A stretch of DNA of 64,000 nucleotides from Oscheius onirici (GCA_932521025.1 OW051469.1:3546398-3610397); one strand, 5' to 3'. Positions 11,345 to 23,460 are shown, counted from the first letter of the stretch. Translations and numbers: made by a program. The notes: a model not told the origin generated them from the letters alone.

Positions 11345-11403
11345 CAGTTTAAAAATCGTCCAGCTGATCAGAATATTTCCTGATCAAATTTGATCAGGAA
11401 ATT
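11345..11403. repeat. palindromic repeat, copy 2
   Basis: Same unit as 11178-11240 (TTTAAAAATCGTCCAGCTGAT). One base change and an altered right end reduce the palindrome to about 28 bases (11375-11402). The pair is in direct orientation and flanks about 100 unrelated bases. Confidence 0.8.
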
Positions 11404-12054
11404 CTTCACTTTTACCGCGTCGAAACGTAAAAATTGTGGATCTTTAGAACGTTAATTTGCGCAGATTTCAGAGAGCGAGAACAACCGATTGATATTTAAA
11501 AAAATATACAAAAAAGCCAATCGCACAAGCACAGAACACTAAAGGAAACGACAATTACGTAAGAAGCAAGAAGCAGAGCAGCGACTTCAGCTGCAGGACC
11601 CGTTCGCTGTAAGACCCGAAAAAAACCGCGCGTTTTTTGAAAAAATTAATGGACGTCGCAAATTTTTCATTTCATTATGCTTCCAGTACGTACCTGATGG
11701 GAATTCGGAACTTGGGTAGATTCTGAGCGCCAAGGCTGCGAAAGCCGTCGTAGATGGCTGGTAATGTTTACTTCGTTAGTTGTGTTCACTTTTTGTAGTT
11801 GCTGATTGCAATAAACTAGTTTTGCAGTCAAGAGAATATCAATTAGAACCTCAATTAATGCTTCAATTCGTCAGAAAAATTTGAATGTAAACGGTGCGCA
11901 CTTTCTGTACTGAGACTGTTTTCGCGGTGGGATACACGACCTTCGTTGATTGTTTCTTTGGCATCTTTTCAACCCCTTTTCTTAATTTTTCTTGTGTTTC
12001 TCTTTTTCCTTAAACTTCCCATAGTTTTGTAATTTTGAGCAATACATTTTAAGG

Positions 12055-13379
12055 ATGTCGACCATAGAAACCCAGCTGATAGACCTCCCATTAGAAATGA
12101 CTACTAAAATTCTGTCGTTTCTTCCGTATTTTGACCTACAGCGAGCTGCAACTACCTGTAAGAAGCTCCGGAATGCCGCCTCACACCGATCAAAGGTCAT
12201 AAAACCATGGTTTGATTTAAGGATGGAATCAATTGTTAGCAAGCCGTTGAAATTTGAAATTCATAAATTCCAGAAAAACACGATTGACGTTCATTTTGTT
12301 CTGTTGAAAGATCACGAGACTGAAGACGGTTTCCGACATTTCTACGTTTGTCTGCAAATGAGAGACGACGGAAAAGTGCAACTTCAACCGTCATCCGGAT
12401 CACGTCGTTTCGGAGAAAAGTTTTTGCTACCTACTCGTGAGTGCAAACTTTACTGCAATGATGAACTTTCTAGAAATTATCAGTTATGAAGATTGGATGA
12501 AAGATGTCCTCGAACGCGTTTTTATTAGACATTGCACGCTGGTATTCGTTTTGAAGTGACTGAATTTGTGTATATTTTCAGAATCGTGTACCTTCTTCCA
12601 TTTACCTTTTGCCATACTCTCTTCCCGATAATTCTTTTGAAACACTCTCTGCCAGATTCAGTCAGACCTGCAATCTCGACCGGCTTTATTGTGAGTCAGT
12701 GAGAATAGAACCAGTATTTTTTCTCTAGGTGCCAGAACAATTGATGATCTGACAGTCTACGACATAACTCAAAGTTGCGCCAATGATGTTGGAGCATTTG
12801 CGAAGGTAATCTTACCAGTAGGAAAACACAAAAAAACTTCCAGCCCATCAAGAACTTGTGCCTTCAAAACTGTCAAGTGAATAATCACTTAGCGAGAACC
12901 ATGGACTTACAGGCAATATATTCTTCGAAATACATCAAGAATGTCACCATACGTCTCTACACCATAACTTCTGGTATTCTCGCTCAGTGTATTAAGGTGG
13001 GTTATAAGTCTTGTGATCACCAGTCACACCAGCCTGTACTCATCATAATTTTCAGAACTTACTGCGAGAGCCGTCAAATACGACTGAAATGGACTGTGAG
13101 CTCGATGAACAAAGTCCGGAAATAAGGGAGAGATCCGGAGATCGAACTGGGCGTTGCATTGCCAGAAGAAAGTTCAAAGGGATGAACATATGTTCTAGTA
13201 TTTTACCTTATACTGAGGGCTTCGAAAACGACTCAGATTTTCGTCTGAGAAAAGAGCCAACAATCAATGGCGCCAACCAAATTGTTGTGGAACTTGAAAA
13301 AGGATTTGTGCGAATTTTTCATAGGGAGGTGGATATGTTCGTTTGCATTCTCGATGTTTATATATATGCTTGTAAATAA
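12055..13379 (+). CDS. F-box protein, family B (copy B1)
   Basis: Predicted SCF ubiquitin-ligase adaptor of 370 residues. Six exons (12055-12436, 12474-12541, 12582-12690, 12729-12805, 12844-12996, 13056-13379) join with consistent phases and introns of 37-59 bases. The F-box is near the N terminus (DLPLEMTTKILSFLPYFDL) followed by ATTCKKLRNAA and the KPWFDLRM motif shared by the family. The C-terminal part ends with IVVELEKGFVRIFHRE, equivalent to the VVEGDKALIRIFY block of the tandem copies. It stands alone, outside the array at 24.6-31.0 kb, and is one of the more divergent members. There is no signal peptide. The target is unknown. Confidence 0.8.
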
Positions 13380-13474
13380 ATACAGTAGAAAAGAAACGAA
13401 GGATATCTTATTGTTCATTGCTTTACATAGTCAGTGTTTACAGTCAAAAACGCGAGAAATAACATTAGGAAAAC

Positions 13475-15666
13475 TTATCCAGATTGGTCAGGACGGATCT
13501 GGCGAGGGAGACCATACGGAGTCATTCCCTTCTGTGAAGCACACTTGTTCGTTCCGTACTGAAGCGGGATGACCATCTCTCCACGACGCATGACTGACTC
13601 TGGGAACTGACGGGGTTTGCACTGAGCAATGCGGACAACCCAGGCTGGGAATTCGATGGGGGCTCCGCGGGCCTGGGCCTGGAATAGAGAGATTATGGGT
13701 CGACAGAAAGAGAGATAGAAAGACGGAGAGTAACAGAAAACTTACCACAGCAGCCAGCGAGCGGAGACACTCAATAACCTTGTAACATTGCTTATTCTCA
13801 TAGAGATCGACTGTCTGGAAGCAGCTGATCTCAGAAACACCGTAGGTCTTGCAAGCCTCCAAAAAGTTTGAAATGTTTTCCATCTGAAACCTTTGTTCCT
13901 TTGCTTCGTTCAATGCAAACCATATGGAACGGCATCTTCGGTCTGGCGTTGAACGGAACACGAGAAGTGTCGCCCAAGAGACGCTGAATCATCTTGCAGA
14001 GTGCTACCCCATCCTTCAGGAGGTCGGAGACATCTTGAGCCGTCTGACAAGCTGTGGGATCGCTGGGATACTGAACCTGGGACACTTGCTCGACCCAGAG
14101 TAGAACTTCAATTGCTTCGTCGAGATTGAAACGGGCCTGGTTCTGAAACATGTAGTTTTACTCAGAAAGGAATGCTTTCTCCAAGCTCATCTGCGAACGG
14201 GAGCCAGTTATTTTGAGTATTTTTGTTTGAAAAGAAGAACTCCTACTGTTTACAGAATGACTCATTTTCTAGAATAGTACGGATATGCGCCTGAACAGGG
14301 TAGAATACAGACAAACTACTGCTGAAACAAGAGAAGAAAAATCAAGATCAGCTTTGATGTCCTATGGAATTCGAAAGAAGCTCAATCGAGCTTCTAACCA
14401 TCAGCATGATCCTTCCTCATCTAATCGGTCTCCCTCCCTCCTTGCCATTTCTACAAGACTGCCTCCAAGTGAGGACAATTTTCGCCTTATCCCCGTTTCG
14501 TCTGCCTTCTCATCTTTCATAGGCGATCGATCTATTATTCCCCCTCTGAATGGCCGTTGAATGCCGGCTAATCCGAAATGCGAAAGAGAGATATCTCGGG
14601 CCAATTCCGGGTCGTCCTTGGTTTCCCCCCTCTGTGTACATGCGTCTCGTCAAAATGGCTTCAATTGTTTCCCGCAAGGAAATCCAAAACTAGCCATTTC
14701 TGTTTCACTGCCAGCTGTGTCTCTATCCTTTTTTTGCCGTCGTCAGCCACAGCAGCAGCCCAAAAACCGGAAAGAACTCTCGTTCGACTATTTGCCGACC
14801 GGATTATGGAGACTCAGACAAATTTAGAAGAGGAGAGGACGACTAAGACCGTGTAGTTTTTTCCTTGTCCGTGAGGAGAGTTTTTCCACACGAACAAAAC
14901 AAAGCCCCACTAATCGGTCCGTAAACAGGGGATGTTTCTAAAGGAGGGAGTGGAAAAGAAGGACACAAGACTTATTGATAGTCAGAGGAAGAAATAGAGT
15001 AGCTGTTGTTCACTCAGAAATTGTTCTATACAATGCTGACGGTGGATATTTCGAAATTTAAACTTGTTTTTTGTTCAGAATTTAGTAATGAACATTTCTA
15101 TGTTCAATATATCACCCGTTGTTTGTTTTTGACAAGTTCATTACCTTGTTACCGTAATTTCCGAAAAGGCAAATTGAGAGACGGACCAGAATCATGGGCT
15201 GTTTTTCGAAGTTCCGCCTTGGTTCTGTTATTTTTCAGCCGTTCAGCCAAAAATTGGAAATTAGGCTAGTCAGTACTAAACACTATGTGGACGGTTTAAA
15301 GCCACTTGATGATTTCATAAAAAAGTTTAAATGATAGTTTTCGGTTCGTTGTTTTGGGTTGTGGGTAATGCGACTCCATTCCAGCAACAAACAATTTGAA
15401 GCTAGCAGATGGCATGAGTCAAAATTTGCTCAAGGAGCGAAGAGAGAGCCAAAAGACACCTTCTTCTTCTTCTTTCCGAAAATAAACTAGATAGAAATAT
15501 GACCGGAAACATCCGGAAGAAATTATAGACCTAGTCAAGTTTTCGAACACGAGAGACAAAGGCTAAAAGAAAGTCTGTTCGGAGTAAATCTAATGGAAGA
15601 CAGTAAAAAAGTTACCTTCTTTTCGAGCTCTCGGCTCAAACCGTAGCTTGGCCCATGGTTGGCCAT
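13475..15666 (-). CDS. calponin/transgelin-like actin-binding muscle protein
   Basis: Single CH-domain protein of 204 residues, expected to bind actin filaments in muscle. Four exons: 15616-15666 (MANHGPSYGLSRELEKK), 13921-14142, 13746-13883 and 13475-13678, all phase 0. The CH domain runs from about residue 25 (LDEAIEVLLWVEQV) through LKDGVALCKMIQRL and MENISNFLEACKTYGV to FQTVDLYE. One calponin-family repeat near the C terminus reads LQYGTNKCASQKGMTPYG. The N-terminal exon lies 1.47 kb upstream of exon 2. It was recognised because MANxGPSYGLS is typical of nematode and arthropod calponin-like proteins. An ATG at 14149-14151 could be read as an internal start but would drop these residues. 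Confidence 0.85.
14143..15615. other. long first intron of the calponin-like gene
   Basis: 1473 bases between coding exons 1 and 2 of the calponin-like gene. Several open frames occur here (for example 14285-14560), but none resembles a known protein. It is a plausible location for muscle enhancer elements; none is recognisable by eye. Confidence 0.55.
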
Positions 15667-15919
15667 AATTAAAGTATGAGAGCGGCCTGGGAAGTGAGAT
15701 GGAACGTTCGGATCGCGCGCCGACTTTCGCCTATGCGACGAGCGTCGTCGCCGCTGTTTACGGTTCCTGCGAGAGAGAGGGAGGAATACCCGCCCATAGT
15801 CTTTGAAGACGGGGGAGAGACAGACAAGATAGATTCATTTCAACCCGTAATGTACAAGCTATGAGTGAAAAATGTAAGGCAAAGTGAGCGAGAGAGACTC
15901 GAGAAAGTAAGCAAAAAGA

Positions 15920-18314
15920 CTAGTTTCTAAGAGATTTCGGAAACAACTTCATCTCGTAGAGGCCACATTCGTCAGCACTGATGTCGATGGTGTCGGTGGT
16001 TAACATCTTGGTACGGACCAGAGGATCCCAGGTGGATTCGGCCCAGATAGCAGGGCGACCTGAAAGTCATTGGATGAGAGAGAGAGACTGAGAGACGTAC
16101 CTCTTCCAAAGACTCCAAACAGAATGGAAGTGATGACCAGGAGACCAGCAGGAATGAAGAAAGCGACGCTCCACTCTTTGAGGCTGCTGAAACCATTCTT
16201 CTAGATAGCAAACAGCAAATTTACTTGTTATTAACAACAAACTCAACGATGACAGGAATGACAGTGTAGGCTGCTCCCAGAAACATTCCAAAGCAGGAGA
16301 TAATGTGTTGAGCAAAACCTCTGCCAACCAGAGTGGCGGATCTCAGGAAGCCACTGACAATGAGTCCTAGAGGGCCGAGGGAGATGACCAGAGTTGGCAG
16401 GACACTAAAGTTTGGAAAAATGAAAATTTTGAGAACATTCTTACAATCCGCTATCATTACCAGCATGGACGATGAGTGGAAGGAGGAAGAGAAACAGGGC
16501 TCCGGCTATGAAAGACACTGTGTTACAGATCCTGACATGGAGAGTGGTCGAAGAGCACGAGAAATTGTTCAGTAGGCCGCCGATGACAAAGAAGAGGGGC
16601 TGAAAAGGTGAAAGTATGGTTCTTTGTCTCACTGCCGGCCAAATCTACCCTTCCGACTCTCTAAACACTTACCAATGAGAGGAATGGAAGAATCGAATAG
16701 GCTCCCAGATGATCCACCATGAATACTTCCTGACAAGTGAGGAAAGATGGTAGGAATGTCGAGAACAATGCGAAGGCACTGAAACACCCAAAGGCGGCTA
16801 TCCAAATGGACCAGGCCGACAAAGATCGTAGAAGCATAGAGCAGGGAGCAGAGGAAGCCCTGTTCGTCTTGCGATCACGAACTTTTCCAGCCACGACTCG
16901 GTTCAACTCGATTCCATTGACCCAGGGATGATCATGGGGCAGGTCATGGTAGAAAATGAAGAAGCTTAAACAGGCAATGCTAATTTTTGGTGAGAAACTT
17001 TACATAAGAGCCATAATGAAAGCAATAACCGCATGAATAATGTAAATCCAGAGGAGTTCCACGTCGTTGGAGTACAAGAGCATTGTGACCGGCCAGGAGC
17101 AGATCGGAGCAATCTGAAATGTTTTGACATGCTTTGAAGAAAAACTTACGACAAAGAACATGAAGATGGTAGAGATGAAGCTGAGCTGTTCGCTGATGGT
17201 AGCCCATGCTGCTGAAAGGGCTCCTGCTGCTGGGAAAGAGACCGAGAAGGCGACTCCGAGGAGAAGGCGGATGGAAAAAATGGCATAGCCTGGAAGAGTG
17301 ACTGGATTGCTGGCCTCTCCGTCTCTCTCCCTGTTTTTGTTCAGTTCTACTCACCATACTGGATCACAAATGGTAGAACAATCTGCAGCGCTCCCGACAT
17401 CACCAGAGCTAAAGCCAAAGCCATTCTAACTCCTGCTACTCTGACAAAGAACATGGAGGGCAAAGTGCCGAGCAGACAGCCTAAAAAACTTGTTTAGACA
17501 AAAACTGGTAATTCTTACCAAGTCCCGGAGCCATATAGATCAGAATCCTAGGAAGAACCCCTTGCATTTTAGCAACAAGCAACTCGTCTTCTGACTTCTT
17601 CGGGACATCTCGCATCGGCTTCTTCTCCTCATTTTCCACCTTCTCCAATCCCATCTTTGACTCATTTTCCAGATCTTTATCCACCTTCTTTAACTTGTCA
17701 AGAGTCTTCTGGACCTCTTCCGCAACGACATCTCTAGTAGTCGGGACTTCAGTAGTTGTAATCGTGGTCGCAGTAGTCGAGACAGTTGTGGTGGTAGAGG
17801 CAGTTGTAGTAGATACTGTCTCAGTCATCACCTCAGCAGAAGTTCTCGGAGAAGCTGTTCTTCTAGCTCTGGTGGTTTGCCTCGACGCAACTACAGTAGT
17901 AGGGGAATTTGTAAAAAAAATCAGTCTCGGAGTGGTTGCCTTGACGGTAGTTGTGGCCTCAGTCGTAGTCGTGCGAATTGGCTTTGTTGAAGGCAGTACT
18001 GGATAGCCTTCCTCCTCAGTGTAGAGAGTTTTCTCATCCTTATCAGCCGTACTGGTCAAGTTGAAGGAACGTTTTTTTCTGTCTAAAATTTTGATCAACT
18101 GGATGTGACTATAGAACCAACCGTGCCACGTTGAATACTCATGGAGACTGTCCAAAGCCTCAACTGGCTTCAGATGAGCCGGAAGATCTTTGTGGAGAAC
18201 GGCTGTGAAGTTGAAAAGAATAATATTGGCATAGAGTACAGCTATTGAAAAGGTGGCTGCAAGCAGCACCAAATGCCTAACATTGTTCGAAAAACAGCAA
18301 CAGCATGAGGCCAT
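15920..18314 (-). CDS. SLC17-type MFS anion/sugar transporter with long Thr-rich loop
   Basis: Membrane transporter of the major facilitator superfamily, closest to the SLC17 organic anion or vesicular transporters. Nine exons (17519-18314, 17355-17480, 17150-17289, 17004-17113, 16673-16979, 16445-16599, 16225-16404, 16101-16186, 15920-16059) give 679 residues. TM1 is at about 14-36. An unusually large loop (about 40-250) follows, with a low-complexity Thr-rich section at about 105-190. Then come about eleven further helices, including LLLGVAFSVSFPAAGALSAAW. The SLC17-type cytoplasmic motif FYHDLPHDHPWVNGIE is present. The protein starts MASCCCCF, a possible palmitoylation cluster. SLC17 proteins are usually 480-580 residues, so the loop explains the excess. 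The intron before exon 8 uses a downstream TTTCAG acceptor, needed to keep frame. The substrate is not predictable. Confidence 0.8.
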
Positions 18315-20039
18315 GGTGCCTGAAATTGGTGCGGTTAGACATTCGTAAGAGGTTCTTTTATAAGAGTACAGAACTGAGCAAACAGGTCAGCTGTGAATCA
18401 GGGCAATAACTGGGAAGGGAAGACTACGAAGTGCGTCAGAAATCAGGAGAACTGATAGGGGAGATGAGTCAAGAAGGGAAGACTCATAGGTCACTGTAAA
18501 AGAGAAAGGCAGAGAGACAGTCGCTGGTTTCATAAAGAGGTGCATCACAAACTACTGAATCTCCATTCCCGATCCAATAGACTCTCATCGGGAGTGCAAA
18601 AAAACATAACTGGAGCTAGTTTCATTCTCGATGAAGGTCGCATACCGGGATCTGATCGAATTTCTCACGTTGACTGAACAAATACCCGGTCTGTCGAAAT
18701 GGCTCCTATTGAACACGAGAGGGTATCGGGAGTAGCTCAAATATGAATGGACACAGTTGAGTCACGCGTGTTCCTTTTAGAGGACCAGGGTGAGAGAGAC
18801 TGGCAGAGAACAGCCGTTGCGCAACTGTTTGACTGGATTAGGCCGGAGAGCGAATTTGAAACAACGGGGCGCTCTTCGATAAACATTCGGAAGGAACAAT
18901 GAGAGAGAACAGCTGCTTCGGAACAGCTATTTGGCCGATAGATGTGCTGTTTTGTTGTCTCGGAAAGAGAGGGAGAAAGGGAGTATAATTCGAGCCAGAG
19001 ACACAACCTTTTAATTGGGTTGCCGGCTAGAGGGAGACTGGAAGTTTGGCTAAAATTGGATGGGAGCTGCGGAAAAAAGACAATAACAACGTCAGCCAAG
19101 AGGAAAGAGTTGTAAAATTGGGTGAGAAAATGGTGTCGGAGTGAAAAACAACAAGTGATAAATTTTGTAACTCAGAAAAGACTGACGAGTCAACCTTTTT
19201 GTGAATCAACACATGAATAATTGGGAAGGAAAGGGTGAGAAAGAAAGAAAAAGCCATTTCTCTCCGTTCGAGAGTATGAAAAAACTGAAAATCCAAGTTT
19301 GTCTCCAAAGAGGTTGCAAGAGGTAATTCCGGAACGGTTGAACAAAAAACTGGACAAAATTTTACGACTAAACTTGCTGGAACATTTCTGCGGTAAATTT
19401 AATAAAAAGACTGACTAGTCCATACTCAATAAGTCCCGGGGAAAATGGAGGAACTAACACACATTTTCTTTTTCTCTTTGCCTAATTCTCTCCCTGTTGT
19501 TCTGTCTCTCTTCATTAAAAGCTTGTTGGCAGAGACCAAATCAAAGAAAAAAGTTTTGAAAATCATGCAAAGAACGAATATCAAGAGCAAAGAGCAAAGA
19601 CTACTTAGAAACTGGAAAGAAATAAGGTTTCGGCATTGTTTACCGAGACGGAAAAAGGTTTGAAAACATAAAGTTTGTGCACCGGGGAAGACGAACAAAA
19701 CTGAAAGCTGGCGTCAGACGGGGGAGACTGTCCAGAGACGCAGGGTAATCGTACAGAGAGACTGTTCCGAGACGAGACCCTGTTGAATAACTCTCGCGTG
19801 AGGGAGGACACACTTGATGCGCCGAGAAAAAAACGAGTGCAGATACGGGAGAGAACAATAATTACAAGAATAATGGGACATGGAGGCTTTATTGTGATCA
19901 GAGCCTTTGCTTTAAGAGCGGGTGAACCTTGTGACCAGATGGCGTTTGTTTTGCGATGGTATGACTCCTGGTCAAATGTAACCAATGGTATGGATTTTTC
20001 GACAAAATGTCGAAAAATGGATTGATATAATGGACCCAT
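18315..20039. other. intergenic upstream of the SLC17 gene
   Basis: No gene seen. Open frames such as 19605-20039 on the minus strand have no recognisable domain, signal peptide or splice context. GA-rich runs of AGAGAGACAG type are scattered, as in many introns of this window. Confidence 0.45.
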
Positions 20040-20539
20040 AGGTGTCCCGTGGCTTCAATCTATTACGTGTGATAGGAATAAACTCCCCCCCCCCAACTTT
20101 CCCACAAAATTTCTGCCAATTTGAATTTTCTGTGGCGGAGCTAGGTCGATTTCACCACTTTTTTGGGTCCGACCTGGCGGTACTGACGGACCAATAACTT
20201 TTTTTGAGGAAAGCATATCGGCATGTTCTATAGCCTATTAGATGCATCACATATGTGGGTATATCCCTACATAATATCAGCCCAAGCCATCGAGCCAGTT
20301 TTCTCAAACATTCGCTCCTAAACTTTTTTCACTTGGTCAAAAACACCACGTAGGCGGTATCATGGAATTTTTGTGCCAAAAATTTTTATTCTTGCAATAG
20401 CATCATACCGACTTGCATTTACCCAAAAAGTGGTTTGCTCCTCGAATTTAGCGATGAAAATGGCGAAAATAGGCTGAAGAATGTCTCATGGAATGTTCTA
20501 GAAGCTTCTGGAATACCAGTTTTTAGCCTCTTTTCGCCA

Positions 20540-20700
20540 CTTCCATCGGGGGCGAGACGTTAGTTCCGCGGAACTAACGCCCCTCCACGATTCGCGGCGC
20601 GGAACTAACATCTCACCCCCGTTTTCGGCGCGGAACTAACGCCCATGTACGGTAGTTCCCGAGAACTAACATCTCACCGTACTACCGTACTACAGCTCAG
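20540..20700. repeat. GGAACTAAC palindromic repeat cluster
   Basis: Four occurrences of the GAACTAAC core in about 115 bases, the first forming a perfect 22-base palindrome (20558-20579) centred on CCGCGG. Further right GTACGGTAG (about 20647) pairs with CTACCGTAC, making a second potential stem. There is no coding capacity. Confidence 0.7.
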
Positions 20701-21060
20701 ACTTGATTTGTGGAAAATGGCCACCTTATCCACAGCTCAGAATTGAGTTGTGGACAATGGCCACCTTATCCACAGCTCAAAATTGAGTGACCAGCACAAA
20801 TCTGTGCTGGATGGTATTCCTCCAGCACAAATCTGCGCTGGACGTTTTTTCCACCAGCACAAATCTGCGCTAGACGTTTTTTCCACCAGCACAAATCTGC
20901 GCTGGATGATATTCCTCCAGCACAAAAACGTCCAGCACAAATTTATGCTGGTGTCAAAAATCGGACCGCCGCCATTCTAAAATTGGACCGAACAGGCCTC
21001 AGCCGGTCCGAGCGCACATGCTTGTCCACAACTCAATTGTCTGGACATTGTCCACAACTC
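20700..21060. repeat. hairpin satellite with about 32-base period
   Basis: Units of CCAGCACAAATCTGYGCTGG, each able to form an 8-base stem, recur at 20791, 20822, 20854, 20886 and about 20917, with a variant at about 20932. Spacing is 31-32 bases. They are preceded by repeats of GTGGACAATGGCCACCTTATC and followed by TTGTCCACAACTCA. Related units occur at 45995-46070. This is a dispersed satellite. It is not a CRISPR array: spacers are short and repetitive, and the genome is eukaryotic. Confidence 0.75.
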
Positions 21061-21890
21061 ATATCTGAGCTATGGATAGAGTGGGCATTGTCCATAACGT
21101 CCGATCTCATTGTGGATTCTGCCAGGCTGGCGGAAGTACTTTTGTGGCCAGAATTACCAGCTTCAAGTCCATAGAATACCACGTCCTGGAGTTTTATTAT
21201 TTGGGGCAATAAAGTCATTATGGTCCCGTCGCGATTGTACAGTAACCCTATTGCCCTACGCGCCGTCTTTGAATGTCCCCAGTTCTTGAGTTCTGTTCTT
21301 GATTACCACACTGAGTGGCCGTTGTTATAATTCTCTCTTATTTTATAATAAACTTTAATATAAAACCATGCCCCACGTGTTCACCACAAATTGCGTTAGT
21401 CTGAAAGTCTCAGACATAACATCTAGCCAATGCATAGGGAATCTAGGCAATGGAAAGCAGATCTAGCCAATGGATATGGAAACTAGCGAACGGATAGCAG
21501 ATCTTTCTTGTTATGGAGTGTAACATCATGTTACATATAAGGAGTCCATATACCACCTTATGCATTGGAGTCCATAAACTACCTCATTCACAAATCTATA
21601 GAAAATCCAGGGATTCGTGGTTCATCATTGGTTACAAGGCAGACTGGATGGTGAATAACAAATCAACGATCAGATACAAATGTTTGGCGCTACGACGCTG
21701 CCAGGCGACAAGTTGCCTGGTTGAGAATATGGTCCACAAAAATCTGGTCAATCCGTTAATGACAGACTTGGCATGTTAGCCCTCCTACTGTCAATGCTGT
21801 CCGCTAATCAATAGAAAATAACTACTATTTTCCTTCAAAAGTGAATACAGAGAACTATAAATATAAACTAAAGAATGTTCCGGACTTCAC
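21061..21890. other. intergenic repeat-rich DNA
   Basis: No gene. Contains a short array of ATCTAGCCAATG-like units at about 21420-21510. It also has a GCAGACTGGATGGT motif at 21638 that recurs, in both orientations, around 55.9-56.3 kb. Confidence 0.5.
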
Positions 21891-21909
21891 AATAAAGTTC
21901 CACAATAGT

Positions 21910-23169
21910 TCGACTTCTGCTGTTTCCCCTGTTTCTCCGTCTGGCTTGTGGCTTCGATGAATTCAGCTGGAAACGCAACTTGGCACCTCTAAAACAGGCT
22001 CCTAAAGCAAATTCGGACAAAGTAAATTGTTATACCGGAAGTCTGCCAATGGAGACTATTTTTACCCAAGGATTCATAAGAGTCCGAGAATGCCATGGCG
22101 CCGCTAGCTGTTTCTCACGCGTTGAGCCGGACAACAAAAGAATTTTATTCGGTTGTGGAATTTTCCGATGCAAAGGACGAGACAACAGTTGCAATACGAT
22201 AGAAAAAGACCGTTACTTGTGCTGCTGTGAAGGAGATTTGTGCAATGGAGTTGGTAATGTGACTCTTCCGAAGACTGAGGACAAGATGGTTACCGAATAA
22301 GTAACAAAAAGTGCAAGAAGAGTAACTGTCAGGATCACGGAGAAAACTGCTAGGCGATCAGAAACGGCAAATCGGACGATGCCACCAGAGACCGGAAATT
22401 TCACCGAAATGGTCACGGTAGAATTGAAGCATGACAAGCAGAACGAAAGAAATTCCTACTAACTCTGTAATGGGTAATCAAACGACTCCTTCCGAAATAA
22501 TTACCGGAAACTTCACTGAACAAGTTACAGAAACTTCGAAGAAGGAAAACACCAAACCAACAACAATCCAGATGACTACCAAACCAAAATATGCGAATCA
22601 GACAAGTACTTGGGATATTCAGACTGGAAACTTTACAGAAATGTTCACGGAAACACCAAAAGAGAAAATGTGACGGATTGGACAACAAAGCGACCCACGA
22701 AAGCTACTACAAATTCAAAAGCTTCCAACCAAACAATTCCTTCGGATATTCTGACCGGAAACTTTTCTGAGAATGTCACGGTAAGCTGCAAACCAGTCAT
22801 TGTGACAAGGACGATTCCGCAAAGACTATTACGGGATCAGAAGCAGGTAATTGGACAAATCGTCCGGAGATACCGACTGGGAGCCTTACTGAAAATGTCA
22901 CGACGACTGGAATTTTGAACGTCACCAAAATAGTTCCAGAGACTACGGCCCGTCCGAAGATTTTAACGACTACAGTACAGTTGACTGAGTCTCCTAAATC
23001 AACTGTTTCTCAGGAGTCGGTACCATCAATCAAACTTGACACGACTACTGCCAATCCGATAAAAACTACTGTCGCCGTGGATACAGCGACCAAGAAGAAA
23101 AATATTGTGGAAAAGCTGTGGACGTTGGTCGCCAAGCTATTGATCAAGATCAACTTCAGATATAACTGA
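21910..23169 (+). pseudogene. three-finger/Ly6-like secreted protein with decayed 40-residue repeats
   Basis: The first part encodes a hydrophobic leader (RLLLFPLFLRLACG), then a cysteine module VNCYTGS...CHGAASCF...CCCEGDLCNG. This spacing and the terminal CCxxDLCNG are typical of nematode Ly6/ET-type three-finger modules. The upstream in-frame ATG at about 21872 is followed six codons later by TAA, and the module itself ends with TAA at 22298-22300. Beyond it lie about five units of roughly 120 bases encoding variants of TGNFTEQVTET plus Thr/Lys/Pro-rich linkers (at about 22393, 22504, 22625, 22756, 22880). They fall in different frames, with stops between them. The last piece ends at 23169. 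Introns cannot obviously repair these breaks, so I read a pseudogene. An active two-gene arrangement or assembly errors are alternatives. Confidence 0.55.
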
Positions 23170-23460
23170 ATAAAATAGCCTGAATACTTGTGCCTAATTT
23201 TTGATTAACATCTCGGGCCACTCTTTTTTGTTATATTAATTGTTGTAAAAGAAATTCTTTAAGGTAAACACACGCTAACATCCATATTTGGCTGTTTTTC
23301 TTTCCCATGCTTGTACACCTGCTGCTACCTACACATGTCAAATCGCTTGTTCACAATGAACCGCGAGATTTGATCGCTTGAAACTGAAAACAGTCCATGG
23401 TGTACTTGTTTTTTTGGAAGAACGCTTAAAAAGCGCAACTCTGACTGGCAGCCTTTAACA

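Noticed and set aside
14149..14190. Alternative starts for the calponin gene (ATG at 14151 or MSLEKAF at 14190)
   Set aside because: The 14190 frame hits TAA with no usable donor. The upstream exon at 15616-15666 gives the expected MANHGPSYGLS N terminus and splices in phase.
17695..18006. Val-rich plus-strand frame (103 codons)
   Set aside because: It is the reverse complement of the Thr-rich tract of the SLC17 gene.
19605..20039. 144-codon minus-strand frame
   Set aside because: No domain, splice support or homology, and the hydrophobic pieces are not arranged like a signal peptide or membrane protein.
20791..20950. CRISPR-like array appearance of the hairpin satellite
   Set aside because: The genome is eukaryotic, units are only 20 bases with 11-12 base near-identical spacers, and there are no cas genes.
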